Positions 36,201 to 47,991 of a DNA stretch of 64,000 nucleotides are shown here, one piece after another; positions within the stretch are counted from its first letter, which is position 1; each line of letters starts with the position of its first letter. The translations under genes were made by a program, and so were the position numbers. Below the pieces are notes generated by a model. That model did no database searches and had not been told where the DNA came from. It was given only the letters and a program-made list of their open reading frames with translations. The stretch is from Rotaria sordida (taxonomy: Eukaryota; Rotifera; Eurotatoria; Philodinida; Philodinidae), in NCBI GenBank assembly GCA_905250125.1, contig CAJNOL010000081.1, positions 124,001 to 188,000 on the forward strand, written 5' to 3'.

Positions 36201-37556
36201 AAGTTTGTTTCATAAACTGTCATAAAACAACAATTTCAAACAAAATTTAAATTATATTCATGCTACATGTTAGGCGACCTCTTTAAAATTTGTTTTGCCT
36301 ATAACCCAATGAAAATTGAGCCGTGTGTCACAAAAATTTTACACGTTTTGTCAATTTATATAGTAGAGTAATATTCCAAAAAGTCAAGCAAAAATCCTTT
36401 TCCGTTCGAGAGAAAATTTAGTTTTACTAGCAAAGTGTAGAGCGACATTTTTTTTTGAAGTATTCACACGCACAAGACTAATTGATATACGAGAATAGCA
36501 GACAGAAATTAACTCTGACTCAGGAAAATGTTAGAAAAATATTGTTTTCATACACAATCGATATCGCTCTATTAAATACAACACTTCGTTGTCTTTTATT
36601 ATTAAATTTATTTTTATCGATATTTTTGCTCGAACCATCCAATGTCTAATGTTCTTCACTCATATAATACTAACTGAACGACGAATATCCTGAAAAAGCG
36701 TTTGTGCTCTTAGTTTATTACTCCAGAAATACTACACTTTTACAGTATTTTTCGACAGAATACCGTAGTTCTCTAAGGAACAGCAAGAAAACTGACTTTC
36801 AAATTTCGACTTGAAATTTTCCATAGAGACTGGTCTCACCGAGAATAATTTCTTTCGAAAGTTTCAGATCATTTCATTGTTCCTATCCTAAGATATCGCT
36901 ATGATAAAAGCATGTCTTTGACATCGCTCCTATACATTAGCAGATTTGATATTCTTATTTCAGGATAGGTGCGAATCAAAACACTTGAAACTTTCACAAT
37001 AAATTACTCTCGTTACGCCATATCTCTGTACAAATTTTCAAATCGAAAATCATAAATCAGTTTTCCTGAGAAGAACTACAGCATTCATTACGTAAAAATG
37101 TAGTATCTATGCAGCAATAAACTATGAGCACGAACTCTTTTCACGATATTCATAGATCATTTGTGTCTACATCATACATAAAGTCCCGACTTAAAAGTAA
37201 CTTATTAGTTGGAGAACTTTCCTTGTAAGTATACAGAGTTCCCTAGAAGAGATAATCACATTGTATTCAGGAGAATCGAATAGGTTTTAGTTGAATAATC
37301 TTAAGGATTCGATATCTTTTTTTTCCACATTATACCTTCCCACAAGAAATGATCCAGCCTCATCACCCATTGAATCAATTCGTTGTTGTACATTTTGAAG
37401 AAAACCCGGATTTCCAAGTGCCGTTGAAGGTGTACCACTAGCACTAGCACCACTAGCAGATGGTGACGTTACTGTTTGTGCTGATGGTGATTGAACACCG
37501 GTTGCTGGTGATTCACCGGTTGAAGGTGGTACTTGAACATTATCGTTTTTCTCCAT
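30246..37556 (-). CDS. NAP1L1: Nucleosome assembly protein 1-like
   Basis: Eleven exons: 37556-37336, 34515-34374, 34293-34222, 34168-34102, 32045-31972, 31888-31531, 31452-31301, 31237-31207, 30595-30554, 30494-30400, 30323-30246; the frame closes at 443 residues. Histone H2A-H2B chaperone acting in assembly and shuttling. The NAP domain is clear: RVNALRNLQVEHHKIEANFF and EVHALECRYLSKYQPLYEKR (long helix), IPEFWLQVFKNSDVLSELI, IEFEFTSNEYFSNTILTKSY, NRGTIRVVTKEVQTDSFFNF, and EDSDEMRMLAADFEIGHMLR. An acidic tail (DDDDEDEDE, DDDDDEDLEEDEEE) follows as in all NAP1 proteins. Unusually, exons 10-11 then add a His/Gly-rich and basic tail (GHHHHHH, HHHGGGGKHG). The N-terminus is Ser/Pro/Thr-rich. 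Intron 1 (2.8 kb) and intron 4 (2.05 kb) are very long for this window and contain repeats. Divergent from HAPSTR1. The symbol is by similarity only. Confidence 0.93.
30619..31165 (+). repeat. Dispersed repeat, long copy in NAP1 intron
   Basis: Occupies intron 8 of the NAP1 gene. Its start ('gagattaaaatgtcaaacac') matches 15390-15460 and the complement of 18430-18512; its end matches about 15500-15548. An internal piece ('aaaatttcagcttgatca', 'aactctagttttcat') resembles 1100-1460. Non-coding. Confidence 0.6.
32328..32902. mobile_element. Element with ~28-bp terminal inverted repeats
   Basis: In NAP1 intron 4. The left terminus 'actattatatttagtaattc' is answered on the right by 'gaattactaaatattataat' followed by 'agt'. 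The enclosed ~520 bp contains a decayed minus-strand coding-like segment (32603-32770). Confidence 0.55.
32603..32770 (-). pseudogene. Coding relic inside NAP1 intron
   Basis: The minus strand reads APFAFDVRCYWLTKPSGIL followed, after a T-run that shifts frame, by NPDTGNSSMKKSGTILLKGL and a stop. Amino-acid composition and codon choice look coding, but there is a frameshift and no start or neighbouring exon. I cannot name the source protein. It could be carried by the surrounding inverted-repeat element. Confidence 0.4.
36683..37151. mobile_element. Foldback (MITE-like) element in NAP1 intron 1
   Basis: The left half (36683-36915) and right half (about 36960-37151) are diverged inverted repeats: 'gtgctcttagtttattactc' on the left corresponds to the complement of 'gcaataaactatgagcacga' on the right, and 'cgaaagtttcagat' answers 'cttgaaactttcac'. 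No coding potential. Confidence 0.65.
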
Positions 37557-38104
37557 TCTATATTTCTTCTAGAAAAAAAAGATCCATAAAAAAAATAATC
37601 GGAAAGTTTCAAACGTACTTCTCTACAAAAAAAAAAGATTAAATATACAAACACATTCAAATTTTAAATCTATAAAAATATTAAGAAAAAAGAAAAAGAG
37701 AAATCCATCAGAAAATAAGAAGACAAATGATAATTGTTTTGCTGCGCAATTCTTTGGATTTCTTCATCTATCTCTATGTCCAATCAACCAATCGAATATC
37801 GATTGAGCAACACATCTGCAACTTTTTATCTATTTCAAATTTCTTTTCAAATATATTTCATTATCATAAAAATAATTTTTTTTAGTATATTTTTTATTAA
37901 AAACATATATTGCAAAAAACAAAATAAACATTTATCTAGCGACCTCATCTATTGGATATGACAGTTAAACAATGGATTGAGGAAAAAAAATCACATTTGA
38001 TCGTCATCATTATTATTTTTTTTTTTTATTTCTATATGATTGTTTATTATTTAACTCATATTGTTTATTTCATTTTAATTTAGATATATAAAAAAATTTT
38101 CCTT
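37557..38104. promoter_or_regulatory. Shared divergent promoter region (inferred)
   Basis: 548 bp between the start codons of NAP1 (minus) and HAPSTR1 (plus). It must contain both 5' UTRs and probably both promoters. AT-rich; no clear TATA box or motif that I would defend. Confidence 0.4.
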
Positions 38105-39157
38105 ATGTCGAATTTTGGTGATTCAACTGATATCCGTGATTCTCCGGAACGTACTGGAATATCTAGTAGTAATAATCTATCATCATCCATTGATAGTGAA
38201 GAAACTGCTTTATCAAAATATGAACATGAATTAGAACGGATGATAAATGAAAGTTTAGTTAATGGACAAGATTTATATACACAAAAATTATTTATTGCCT
38301 TTCAAAATGCTGCTAAAGCTGTAACAAAAATGTTTCGTGGTAAATTAAAATATTTCAAAAAAACAAAAACAAAGAATTTTTTTTTCTTTATATTATTTTT
38401 TTTTTCAGAACGTTCTAATGGAACGGCTAATTGGAATACATTTCATGCAGCAGCTGGATCAGTTACAATGCTTTATAAAGGTAAGAATTTTATATAAAAT
38501 TAATATTTAATTTTGTTTTCTTTTTTTATAAATAGAAAGTCTTGATGCATTGAAAGATACTGTTCAATTAGGTATTATCAATGGTGAACAACGTAAAACC
38601 AAAGAATTATTATGTTGGGCACGTCGTAAACAACGTCGTCATATACGTACAGAAGAAGTTTATGATTATTTAATTGGTCGACCACCATATCGTTTTGCCT
38701 CTCGACCTTATAATTCAAACAGTTCATTATCAATAACTGAAATCGGTAGTACGAACAGTGGTACAACAAATAGCAGTAGTTTACGTCGACAAGATTCAGC
38801 TACAGAATTAACAACAAATCAAAATCAACCTATTGTTGATGATTTACAAACATTTCGACAAGCACTTGTCATGCATGGTAAAGAAACGAAAAAAAAAAAA
38901 AATTTTTTTTTTCTTTATTTTTTATTTTTTGTATTATTTTCATTTTAGATATTGATAATGCTAATCGTAATGTTCATTCAAATTCATATCGTCATCAATC
39001 ACCATCACCACCAACAACAGCTCAACAACTTGAAAGTTTTGTTCGTCAACAAGTTGCTGATCATTTAGCACGAAAACGTGATTGGCATTCAGCAGATCTA
39101 TTTAATGGTTCAAATGCATCGGATTTTCAAAAACCAAAACGTGGCCGACACATGTGA
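38105..39157 (+). CDS. HAPSTR1: HAPSTR1 (C16orf72/UPF0472) homologue
   Basis: Four exons: 38105-38339, 38409-38480, 38536-38877, 38949-39157; the frame closes at 285 residues, close to the human protein. HAPSTR1 is a nuclear stress-response factor that works with the ubiquitin ligase HUWE1. Family features are present: an N-terminal acidic/Ser region then EETALSKYEHELERMINESL, the helix AFQNAAKAVTKMFRE, WNTFHAAAGSVTMLYKESLD, and the highly conserved LGIINGEQRKTKELLCWARR with KQRRHIRTEEVYDYLIG. The middle is Ser/Thr/Asn-rich, followed by DDLQTFRQALVMH and a C-terminal LESFVRQQVADHLARKRDW helix ending in a basic KPKRGRHM, a likely nuclear signal. A poly(A) signal AATAAA lies at about 39522. Confidence 0.88.
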
Positions 39158-41832
39158 GAAAAAAAAACCAAAATTTCTATTCAAAAATCAACTTATTTCA
39201 TATCTTTTTTTTTTCGTCTCGGCTGTATTTATTATTATTATTATTTTTTCGCGTAACGCGGGTATTTTTCTTTTTCATTTTGCTTATCATCCAAAAATAT
39301 CTTTTTTTTTTTGTGCTCTCTTGGATTTTCTTTTCATGTACAGTTGTTTAATCCTGTTTGTTCGCTGTTTTTTCTTTTTTTTTTGTTCTAACTATCTGGA
39401 TGATATTGCTCAATTTAACTTTAAAGGTATGGTATCGTCATCGTTGTCGTTGTTTCCTACTACTTTAATTGATCATGTTCTTTTCTTTTCTGTTCTTTTT
39501 TTTCTTGTCCCACTTTCAAAATAAACAACTATAGACAAATAGAAATACGAATGGTAATTGATGTGATCAATAGAATAAAGATGCATCAATATCTATTTGT
39601 TTTTTCGTGAAATTTATCATGAAAATAGATCGTATTTTTATTTGTTTTCCATTTTCAAAGAAGATTTCTTTATAGAATTCAAACGTATTATAAAATCATA
39701 TAATTATAAATTCTAGAAGCGATTTTGTAAAAGTAATTTATTAAAAGCATGTGTTTCTTTTCTATAAATAAATTAACATACTAAAATACTTTTAGGTGAA
39801 AATTTAAGACTTAATTAAATAATCTTGTGGAAATACTATATAATAAAAATAAATAAATAGCTATTTTAATTCAATACTTTGATATTATTAAAAACAATAC
39901 AATTAGAAATGCCCACATATAGACCTTCATATTATGTCACGTGTACTTCACATCACACATGATGAGTCATGTATTTATTTAATAACGTTATAAAAAGAGT
40001 AATTGACAAATTAAAGCCACAGAGGTGTAAATATGATGCAATAAAATTCTTTCATGTGCCGACATAATGATTTTGCTTTTGTTGAAATAATTTTTAATTA
40101 TTATCTTTATATCATACAAATAATATATTCCAAAAACAAAATCAATTTACTAGTTTTTCTTTAGGGATTAAAATCATAAATATTAACTCATTGGTGGCCA
40201 AGTCCGTAAATCTATAGTTTCAAATTTTGAATAGACGCCGAAGCTGAAATATGGTAAAACAGGTCTTTTCAATATTTGTTTTGTTTTGAAATAGATGCCA
40301 CTGCTAACAGCATTAGCATCTTTTAATTAAGTATAAGTGCAAAAGTTATAATTGCCGATAATTTCCAAAATATACCATGTTAACAATAGATTTTTATTGT
40401 ATTTGCTCTTAAAATAAGTCTGCCATAAAAGGATTAAACACTTCATTAATACTGATATCAATCTGTATGTATTGATAATGAGTATATATATATCGAAAAT
40501 TCCATACATCAAGTTTTTGTGTTATTAAATCTTTAGATATTTTAAAATAAACTTAGTGATGTATGATTTTTTAAAAAAAATATTTCATGACTATTTAGTT
40601 CATTGCATATTTTTTAGAAAGACTATGAATTGATAGTTTGTTTTTTTTCTATTCTTGTTAAAAAAAATTTCATATCGTCATTAATGAATATGTTACTTCT
40701 TTTACAAAAAATATTTTAAACGAATACTTTTGATTAATCATTTTAGGTTTTTTTTTTTCAATAATTATTATTCTATTTAAAAATGGAAAATAAAATTTCA
40801 TTTTATTATTTTAAATAAAAGTTTATTGACATATTTCTATAGTTAGAAATACTTAATTATAAATTCAATATCTATTATGATCACTATTACATTTATATCG
40901 TAGGAAAAAAAACTGATTCACCTATATTAGTCATACATATATAAAAATTTTTATTTATGAAAATTTTTTCTTATTAGATGAAATAAATTACAAATATTAT
41001 GTCATATTTTATTGTTATACATTATGAACAAATGAACATTATTTTGAATGTCAATTATTCATATTAAAAGATAGTTTGTTCGAATATTCTTTCATTACCA
41101 GTGTCAACGTTGTATTAAAACAGATCGAATATGACGTTGTTAAATATATATGTCTTTTACTAAATCAATGTATGATAAAGACAAATAAAAGATAACAGTG
41201 CATTTTTTTTTGTTTGATTCGTGAATCGAATTAAGGAGACTTGGAAATTTTGTTTGAATTTAATTGAAATATTAAATGATTCTATTTTGTTTTACTAATT
41301 CAAAACTTACATTTCAATGTTAAACAGTTTTTCAATTAAATGAAAAATTCTGTTTTCATAGATTTCATGATGCTTCTTCTTTGTATGTTATATATATCAA
41401 AAGTTAACATATACCAAAAAAAAAACAAAATTTAATAATCATTATTTCATTGAACGTATGTGTATTTGCTTTATAATTCGATAACAAAAATAAAAGCAAT
41501 AAAAGTCTATGAAAATTTTTTGTTCTATGTTCGAAAAGCAGATGTCATTGATTTTGCTCATTATTCTCTCGCTCAATTTTCACACACATTCACAAAAAAG
41601 TTTTCGTATAAATATACGAAAAGAAAACAAATCAATAAAGAAACATCATCATCATCATCATCGTCGTCTGTCTAAAAGGCACACTAAAAACACAAAAGGA
41701 ATAGTTTTGAAATAATAAGAACGAACAAAGCACAAAAACCGGGGTGGGACAGTTGCAGAAAACAAAGAAAAAAAAATAAACGAAAGCGCGATATAAAAAA
41801 AAAGAAAACAAAAACAAAACTTCTTATCGATC
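39158..41832. other. Intergenic, nothing seen
   Basis: 2.7 kb of very AT-rich DNA between convergent genes. It includes the HAPSTR1 3' UTR (T-rich, to about 39525) and a TCA microsatellite near 41645. Open frames here are T-run or repeat artefacts. No repeat family recognised. Confidence 0.5.
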
Positions 41833-44800
41833 TCATTTTGGTGTTGGTGAAGATGCTGATGATAAAACAGTATCATTTGCTGAAATTTTTGTTAAATGTA
41901 ATCGTTTAAATTGTTCAAGTGATGCAAGATCACATAGGGATTCTAATTTATTTCCAACTGATATTGATGAACCATTAACAGCTATTTCTTTTGTAGGAAT
42001 AACATTTCCACCATTTGAAGTAGTATTTATAGGGAGACGAATTATATTAGAACCGCATGAAACCAAATAGAGACCGCCTTAATAAAAAAAAAAAAAAAAA
42101 AAAAAAAACAAAGATTTATTAAAAAATTCTTTTAAATCAATTTAATATTTTTAATTGAATTTACTTACCAGTTTTTATAGAATCATTTGAAAGTATGTGT
42201 ATAGTAAATAGAAAATAAGAAGAAGAAGAAGAAGAATATGGGTGTATACATGCATGATTTATGTATAGAACATGTGAAGGCCAAGGAAAGAAGATCGAAT
42301 ATTGTCCAAATAGGTGTTGTAAATATTTAAATGTAATGTATTTATTTGTTTCTTTTTTTTTTAACCCAACAGACCTGTTCGTGTTCGTGGTATTGTATTT
42401 GCACTTTTAGTTCGTATTGATGAATCAAATGTTGTATTAGATGAAGTCATGCTTGTTTTAGGTAATATATTTGTCGATATTTGTGGTATATTATTTGTCG
42501 GTAATAAAATACGATTAATATTATTATATTGAAGATTATTTTCTGATGAACGTAATGTTTGTGAATATCGACCATTTCTTGAACCATTTTGTGAAAGTGT
42601 TATTGCCTAAAATAAAAAGATAAAAATCAAAAGAAAAAAAATCTTATAAATTAAAATATAATCGAATATTGTTAAGTTGTTCATCAAAAAACAAAAAGAT
42701 ATACATTTCTTGTTGATCGTGTTTCAAATTTTGATTGCATATGTTGCTGTTGATTGGTAAAATATTGTTGAAAAACTTGTGTGGATGGTCCATTATTTGC
42801 CATATATCGATTTAATTGTGTATTAGGTAATTTTGAACCAACATATTGAACTAAAGAAAGATTTTGTGATGATTCAGCTATATCAATTGGTGCCTAAAAG
42901 AAAAATATATCATAAAAATTGAGCTCATGCCAACTACATGATCATCCAAAGAAAGTCTGATGAGTCATGAGTAATCATAATCATTCAACAAAAGTCAAAC
43001 CCACACTTAAACAGTTATTTTATATGCCGATTTAGACATTTTACCAAATACGAGATCATTCAAGGCCATCGAAAAATACAAACAACACCCATAGGATTAG
43101 CTACCGTCATAGGCAACGTACCAGCAAAGCAATGGAGTGCAATTGCTTCCCTCTCCAAAAACGACCTTGGGAAAACTATAGTAACTTATTGCTTTTTATA
43201 AGTGTCTTTGTTTTATAGACTTTTTAAGTGCAACTTTGCTACTCATATGAACATGAGTGGTATACTAGCAATATAGTATGTACAATTGCTTCGCCTTGAA
43301 AAATGACCTTGAGCTACTCATGACTAACATCATTCATGATCATTACAAAAAACCCAGCAAATCTCGTCTGTTGGCTATTCGAACTACAAAATAATACGGA
43401 TCTAAAAATCGACATATATCTGGTTTAGAACAGATTAGTATATTTCGAGTTTGTGAATTTTCATAGTGAAAGCAGGGTCCTCGATTAGAGAAGGCGAAGG
43501 ATGTTCTTTCTATATGTCTGACTTTCTATCAATTTTGCATAGCTTCGTGGTAACGTCAGATGAAAACCGAATCTACAAACATCAGTTGTCTGTCTCTAGT
43601 AGAAAGTGAAGCAAAACTAAGTAAACAATGTCATTGCGAGGTGAATAAAATTAGGACAAGCCCTTGGGGAGAGATGGTCTAGTGGCAGGTCGTCTGTTGT
43701 GAAAGGAATTAGGTCACGGCGGGCTGGTTCTTCTCTTTTCCTCCGGTCACCATTTATAACACCCTGAGGATGAAAGCGCTATTTGTCGAATTTCTAGTCC
43801 CTTCCACCCCTAGAAAAATATCAACAACCCTGAATGCAGATAACTATTTTTGTTTATGGTGATCATGTTGGCATTAGTTGTATTTTTAGATAATCGCGTA
43901 TTCAACAAAATATCTAGATCGATAATTAATTCCATATGAAGTAACTGTTGGAATATAGATTTAACTTTTATGATCGTTTTTTTTTACAAGAGCCCATAAA
44001 AAGTTTTATATTCTTCAAATTTATTTACTGAAGGATGATATTGTGTATTTGTTACTGTATTAGTATTATTTGTAATTGGTACATTAGCCATGGTTCCTGG
44101 TGTACCAAATAACAAACGATGACACATATCGACAACACCTAGTTGTTTATTAAAAAAAAATACAAAAAAAATTTTTTGTTGTTATTTTCTTACCCATTCC
44201 TCGTATGAGAGTTTCACGTTGTTTAAGTAATGCCATCCTTTCAAATTCTTCGTTTTCATCAATTTCCATGGATCTTAATGATTCTCCATAAGTTTGAATT
44301 GGTGAAATAGCTAAGGTAGAAGTCTAAAAATAAATTTAAAGATAATATTAATTTTATTATTCTTAGTAATATAATATATTCTTATACATTTAAATACAAT
44401 AGGCAAAGAAAAAGAATAGCAACGAATAATAATAGTGAAATAGTTTACCATTGACTGTCGATGAGAAAAAGCCAATTTCTATAAATTTTTTCCATATTAG
44501 TAAATTAGTTAAGAGATAGAGGAGAAAACAAAATGAAATAATAAAAACAAAAAACGAAACTATAAACTTACGGCTGTAAGACGTTTTAATGGTGTTCGAT
44601 TAAATGATGAACTTCTTGATGATTTAATAGTTGCTAATGGTCGTCGTGTTGGACTTTCACCACCAACTTCTCTTGAACTATGATTACTTGCACCGGAATA
44701 TACTTTTCGATTTTTAAATGCATTTAATTTATCTTGTTTTCTTTGTAATTCATCAATTTGTGCTCTATATAAAAAACAAAACAAAGTAACTCAATGATTC

Positions 44801-47800
44801 TTCTCTTTTTTATATTTAACGTGTGATTGAAAAGTTTTTAGATAAGATGTTTGCTTACTTTTGATTCACTGGAAAGTATTTCTGGCTAATCAAAAACTAT
44901 GAATTAAAATATTCGTTTTGAATATGACACTTAGAAATTTTGTCTTAGTTTTTTTTGTTCGAAAGTAGTAAAATAATCTTTGACAAGACGAAAAAAATTT
45001 ATTTGGTTGAAAAATTTTTCTATACATTCTTGTATTTTTACTGTTGCAATTCGAAATTAAAATTTAGGATCTTTATTTATATATCAGTTTGTAGTTGAAT
45101 CGGTTTTCGATCGAGATAATATTTGTTTGATGAGTACTAGTGAGGAAGATATTAGAAAAATGACAACTTGTCTAACGAACTAATCTCATCGAGAACTTTG
45201 TTCATGCAAAATTTGAATTCGACACTCAAAAGTCAATTTTTTACATGACCTGAAGGGAAATATAATTTTTTGTTAAAAAATCTAGTAAAGTTTTGATATC
45301 TCAAGAACGAAAACTCAGAAAACGAAATCAATTGTCTAAAAACTTTTCGATTATCGATTATATTTAAATATACTTTGCTTGTTCAAATCGAGCTTTTGAA
45401 GCAGCTGTTTCTGAATAAAGTGTTCCAGATTGTGTATAAAATTTTTCATATTTTTGTGCTGTATCAAGACCAGGATAAATTCGTCGATAATTTCCTGTAT
45501 GTTGATCTTCCCATTTTTCAATTTCTTTTTGCCATTGTTGAGCAAGATCTTCTTGTTCTTCACGATATTTACTATCTTTTTTATTGATTTTATTAAACAG
45601 TCTTTCTTTTGCACGTTTTTTTTCTTCTTCAACAAATCGACGTTTATCAGCTGCTGGCATATTTAATAAAAGTAATGTATCATATATAAGTGCATCTTTG
45701 ATTTCTCTATCAAGTTTTGAATCAGTTGTAAAACTTGGAGAATGATTTACCTTGAAAATAAAATATTTACTTTTGAAGTTGTTCTTTTTATTTTTAACTC
45801 AATAATTTTACTTCAAGAACATAGGGTTTCAATTTTCGATCAATTAATATATCAAAACCAAGAATTTCAAAACAAGCACTACCACGATAATGATTTGGAA
45901 AACAAGCACGATAATTATGTTTAAGAACTGAATGTGCCGATATAAGAACTTTTATAATAACATCATCAACATCCGCCCATAATTTCACTATATCATAACC
46001 ATGTTCGACTAACCATCGATTAATTGTTGTTATTCGACTAAACAAAAAAAAGAATTTTTTTTTTTTTCGTTTGATTGTTTTTCTATTACCGTTTTGTACC
46101 CAAATCTTCATCTCGGATAAAATCATCGGAACGTTTTTGAATAGCATAATTGGTTAAATGCATAAAAATATCTTTCTGAAAGAAAATGAAAGTATATATA
46201 TATATGTATATGTTTTGAGCTAAATTGAAATACTAATTTTGATTGGAAAGAAAATTAGATATCGACTAGAAATAAATTCATATAATCAAAATTATTTTGA
46301 ATCCGATCTCAGCCATTCTTTCTAGTTTACCATGAGTAATTATGTTTTTTTTTTTGAATGGTTTTTATTATGTTTTATACTTGTTATATTTCTCCTGTAA
46401 CTTTTATCTATAGTTAGTTTGATTTAGAAAAAAAAATGAATAAATTATCGCAATAAGCTAAGACTATGGAAGCGAAGGGGAAAATATTCCTGCATTTTTA
46501 AGCTACCTTGTGGTATGAGATGTTGCCTAACGGTAGATACAATAGCATTGCATGAATTTATTTCTAGTCGAATTCTAAATTTTGTCTGATAAAAATCAGA
46601 ATTTGAATATTTCAAGTTAAAATTTTCTTTTTTTTTCTCATACACAATTTGAATGTGATGGTTCTTCATATTGTTGTGTTGTAAAACGAGCAAGACCATC
46701 TTTATAAACAAATATTCGAAATGGATCACATGATGTAACAGCTACATAAACACGTAAATCAAATTTAAATCCATCAACTAAAAATGGCTAAAATAAAAAG
46801 TACAATAAAAAAAAAAGAAGACAACGTATTTTCTCTATGTATTCAACAAAATGATTTTCATACTCGATTAACATATACTTGTACAACAAAATTATCAGTT
46901 CTAAATAAGAAAATCAAACAAAAATAAGATTGTTATTTTTAAATAATTAAATTTAATTTCTTACGGTTTAATATCTCTTCCTGGATTTTTTGTTATAAAT
47001 ATTCCACGACCTTGACAGCCAACATCTGGTTTTGATATATATGTTTTATATTTTTTTTCTGTATAATATTTAGCAAAATCACTATAACTATTTAAATTAA
47101 TAAAATAAAATAAGATAAAAAATTTCTAAATAATAAAATTAAATTTCTTACTCAGCTGGAAGACACCAAGCTTTTGGATAAAATGCATAATCTTTTGGAA
47201 ACATTTTAGCCATACGACACATATTTCTTGTTAAAGAATCTTTTCGACATATTTCACTCATACCCGGGAAATGATTTATTTTCTATTTAAATCAAATATT
47301 TAAAAAACAAAAAAAAAAGAAATTATATTTTATATACTAACCTGCCATTTTTTCATTTGTGCAACTCTTTCAATTCCAACACTTGTATCTGTCCAATAAA
47401 TATTCCAATCATCTTCATCAGCTACTTCACGAAAATTTAATCGTTTTGCTGCTCGTCTTACACATTCATATTTGCACATGGATACACATATATAATAAAG
47501 TCTTTAAAATATTAAAATATATTTAAATTAAATAATTTTTCTTTCTTTAAATATTTTTATTAAACCTTTTTCGTTTTTTCTTTGTTAAATGGTGTTTTCG
47601 ATTATCATTTTCATCTTCAATAATTCCTGATGCAGATGATTGAATAGCTCTCGGTAATATTCGTCGTTCATCATCTGATTCACCTGCTTCTTCTATAGAA
47701 AAGAAAGCAAACAAACAGGATTATAGAGTTTTTTTTGTTTTGCTTTTAATAAATAAATAAATAACAAAACAAAATATATATTTTTTTCTTACCATAATAA

Positions 47801-47991
47801 TCAGGTAATGGTGCTTGAAACTCAATTGGATCTTCAGTATCTTTTAATGATAATTCAACGGCTTTATTCATTGTTGATTTACCAAGTATTGTTGATGGTA
47901 CATCATCTTCTGATGATGATGATGATGATGCTCTACCGCTTGATCCACTTGAACTAATTCTACTTTGTCGTTGTCCTCCTGTTGTCGCCAT
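41833..47991 (-). CDS. TTLL6: Tubulin polyglutamylase, TTLL6/TTLL13 type
   Basis: Seventeen exons: 47991-47793, 47692-47566, 47501-47342, 47282-47152, 47087-46965, 46900-46864, 46787-46644, 46175-46090, 46037-45812, 45750-45374, 44764-44572, 44478-44449, 44323-44194, 44138-44029, 42893-42705, 42606-42375, 42077-41833; the frame closes at 912 residues. It adds glutamate chains to tubulin tails, mainly in cilia. The TTL/ATP-grasp domain is complete: EDDWNIYWTDTSVGIERVAQ, KINHFPGMSEICRKDSLTRN, MFPKDYAFYPKAWCLP, KTYISKPDVGCQGRGIFI (ATP binding), DGFKFDLRVYVAVTSCDPFR, MHLTNYAIQK, ACFEILGFDILIDRKLKPYV and VNHSPSF. The basic/acidic helix after it (EEEKKRAKERLFNKINKKD) is the microtubule-binding region of this subfamily, ending in IYPG and KYEKF. 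The C-terminal ~350 residues are Ser/Asn-rich and less conserved; the 30-bp exon 12 is a prediction. TTLL6 versus TTLL13 is undecided. Confidence 0.93.
42898..44028. repeat. Expanded TTLL intron with repetitive DNA
   Basis: Intron 14 is 1.1 kb against a typical 60 bp. Two related blocks, about 43138-43185 ('gcaattgcttccctctccaa') and 43281-43325 ('acaattgcttcgccttgaaa'), each continue into 'gaccttg' and look like a diverged direct duplication. The tRNA-like sequence at 43667 is also here. Confidence 0.45.
43667..43741 (+). repeat. tRNA-like sequence (tRNA relic or SINE head)
   Basis: GGGAGAG at 43667-43673 can pair with CTTTTCC at 43735-43741 (with G-U pairs) over a tRNA-like span of 75 bases. 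'atggtctagtggcagg' resembles an RNA polymerase III A box, and 'gctggttcttctc' is a degenerate T-arm/B box. The anticodon arm does not fold convincingly, so it is probably a tRNA pseudogene or the 5' part of a SINE rather than a working tRNA. Confidence 0.35.
44825..45355. mobile_element. MITE-like element in TTLL intron 10
   Basis: The left end 'gattgaaaagtttttagata' is answered at the right by 'tgtctaaaaacttttcgatt', giving terminal inverted repeats of about 24 bp around 480 bp of non-coding sequence. It fills most of the intron between TTLL exons 10 and 11. Confidence 0.6.

Noticed and set aside
39078-39524. 148-codon plus-strand ORF
   Set aside because: Starts inside HAPSTR1 exon 4 in another frame and continues through its T-rich 3' UTR.
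41460-41876. Several ORFs with His, Ser or Phe runs
   Set aside because: Produced by a TCA microsatellite and T-runs next to the TTLL stop.
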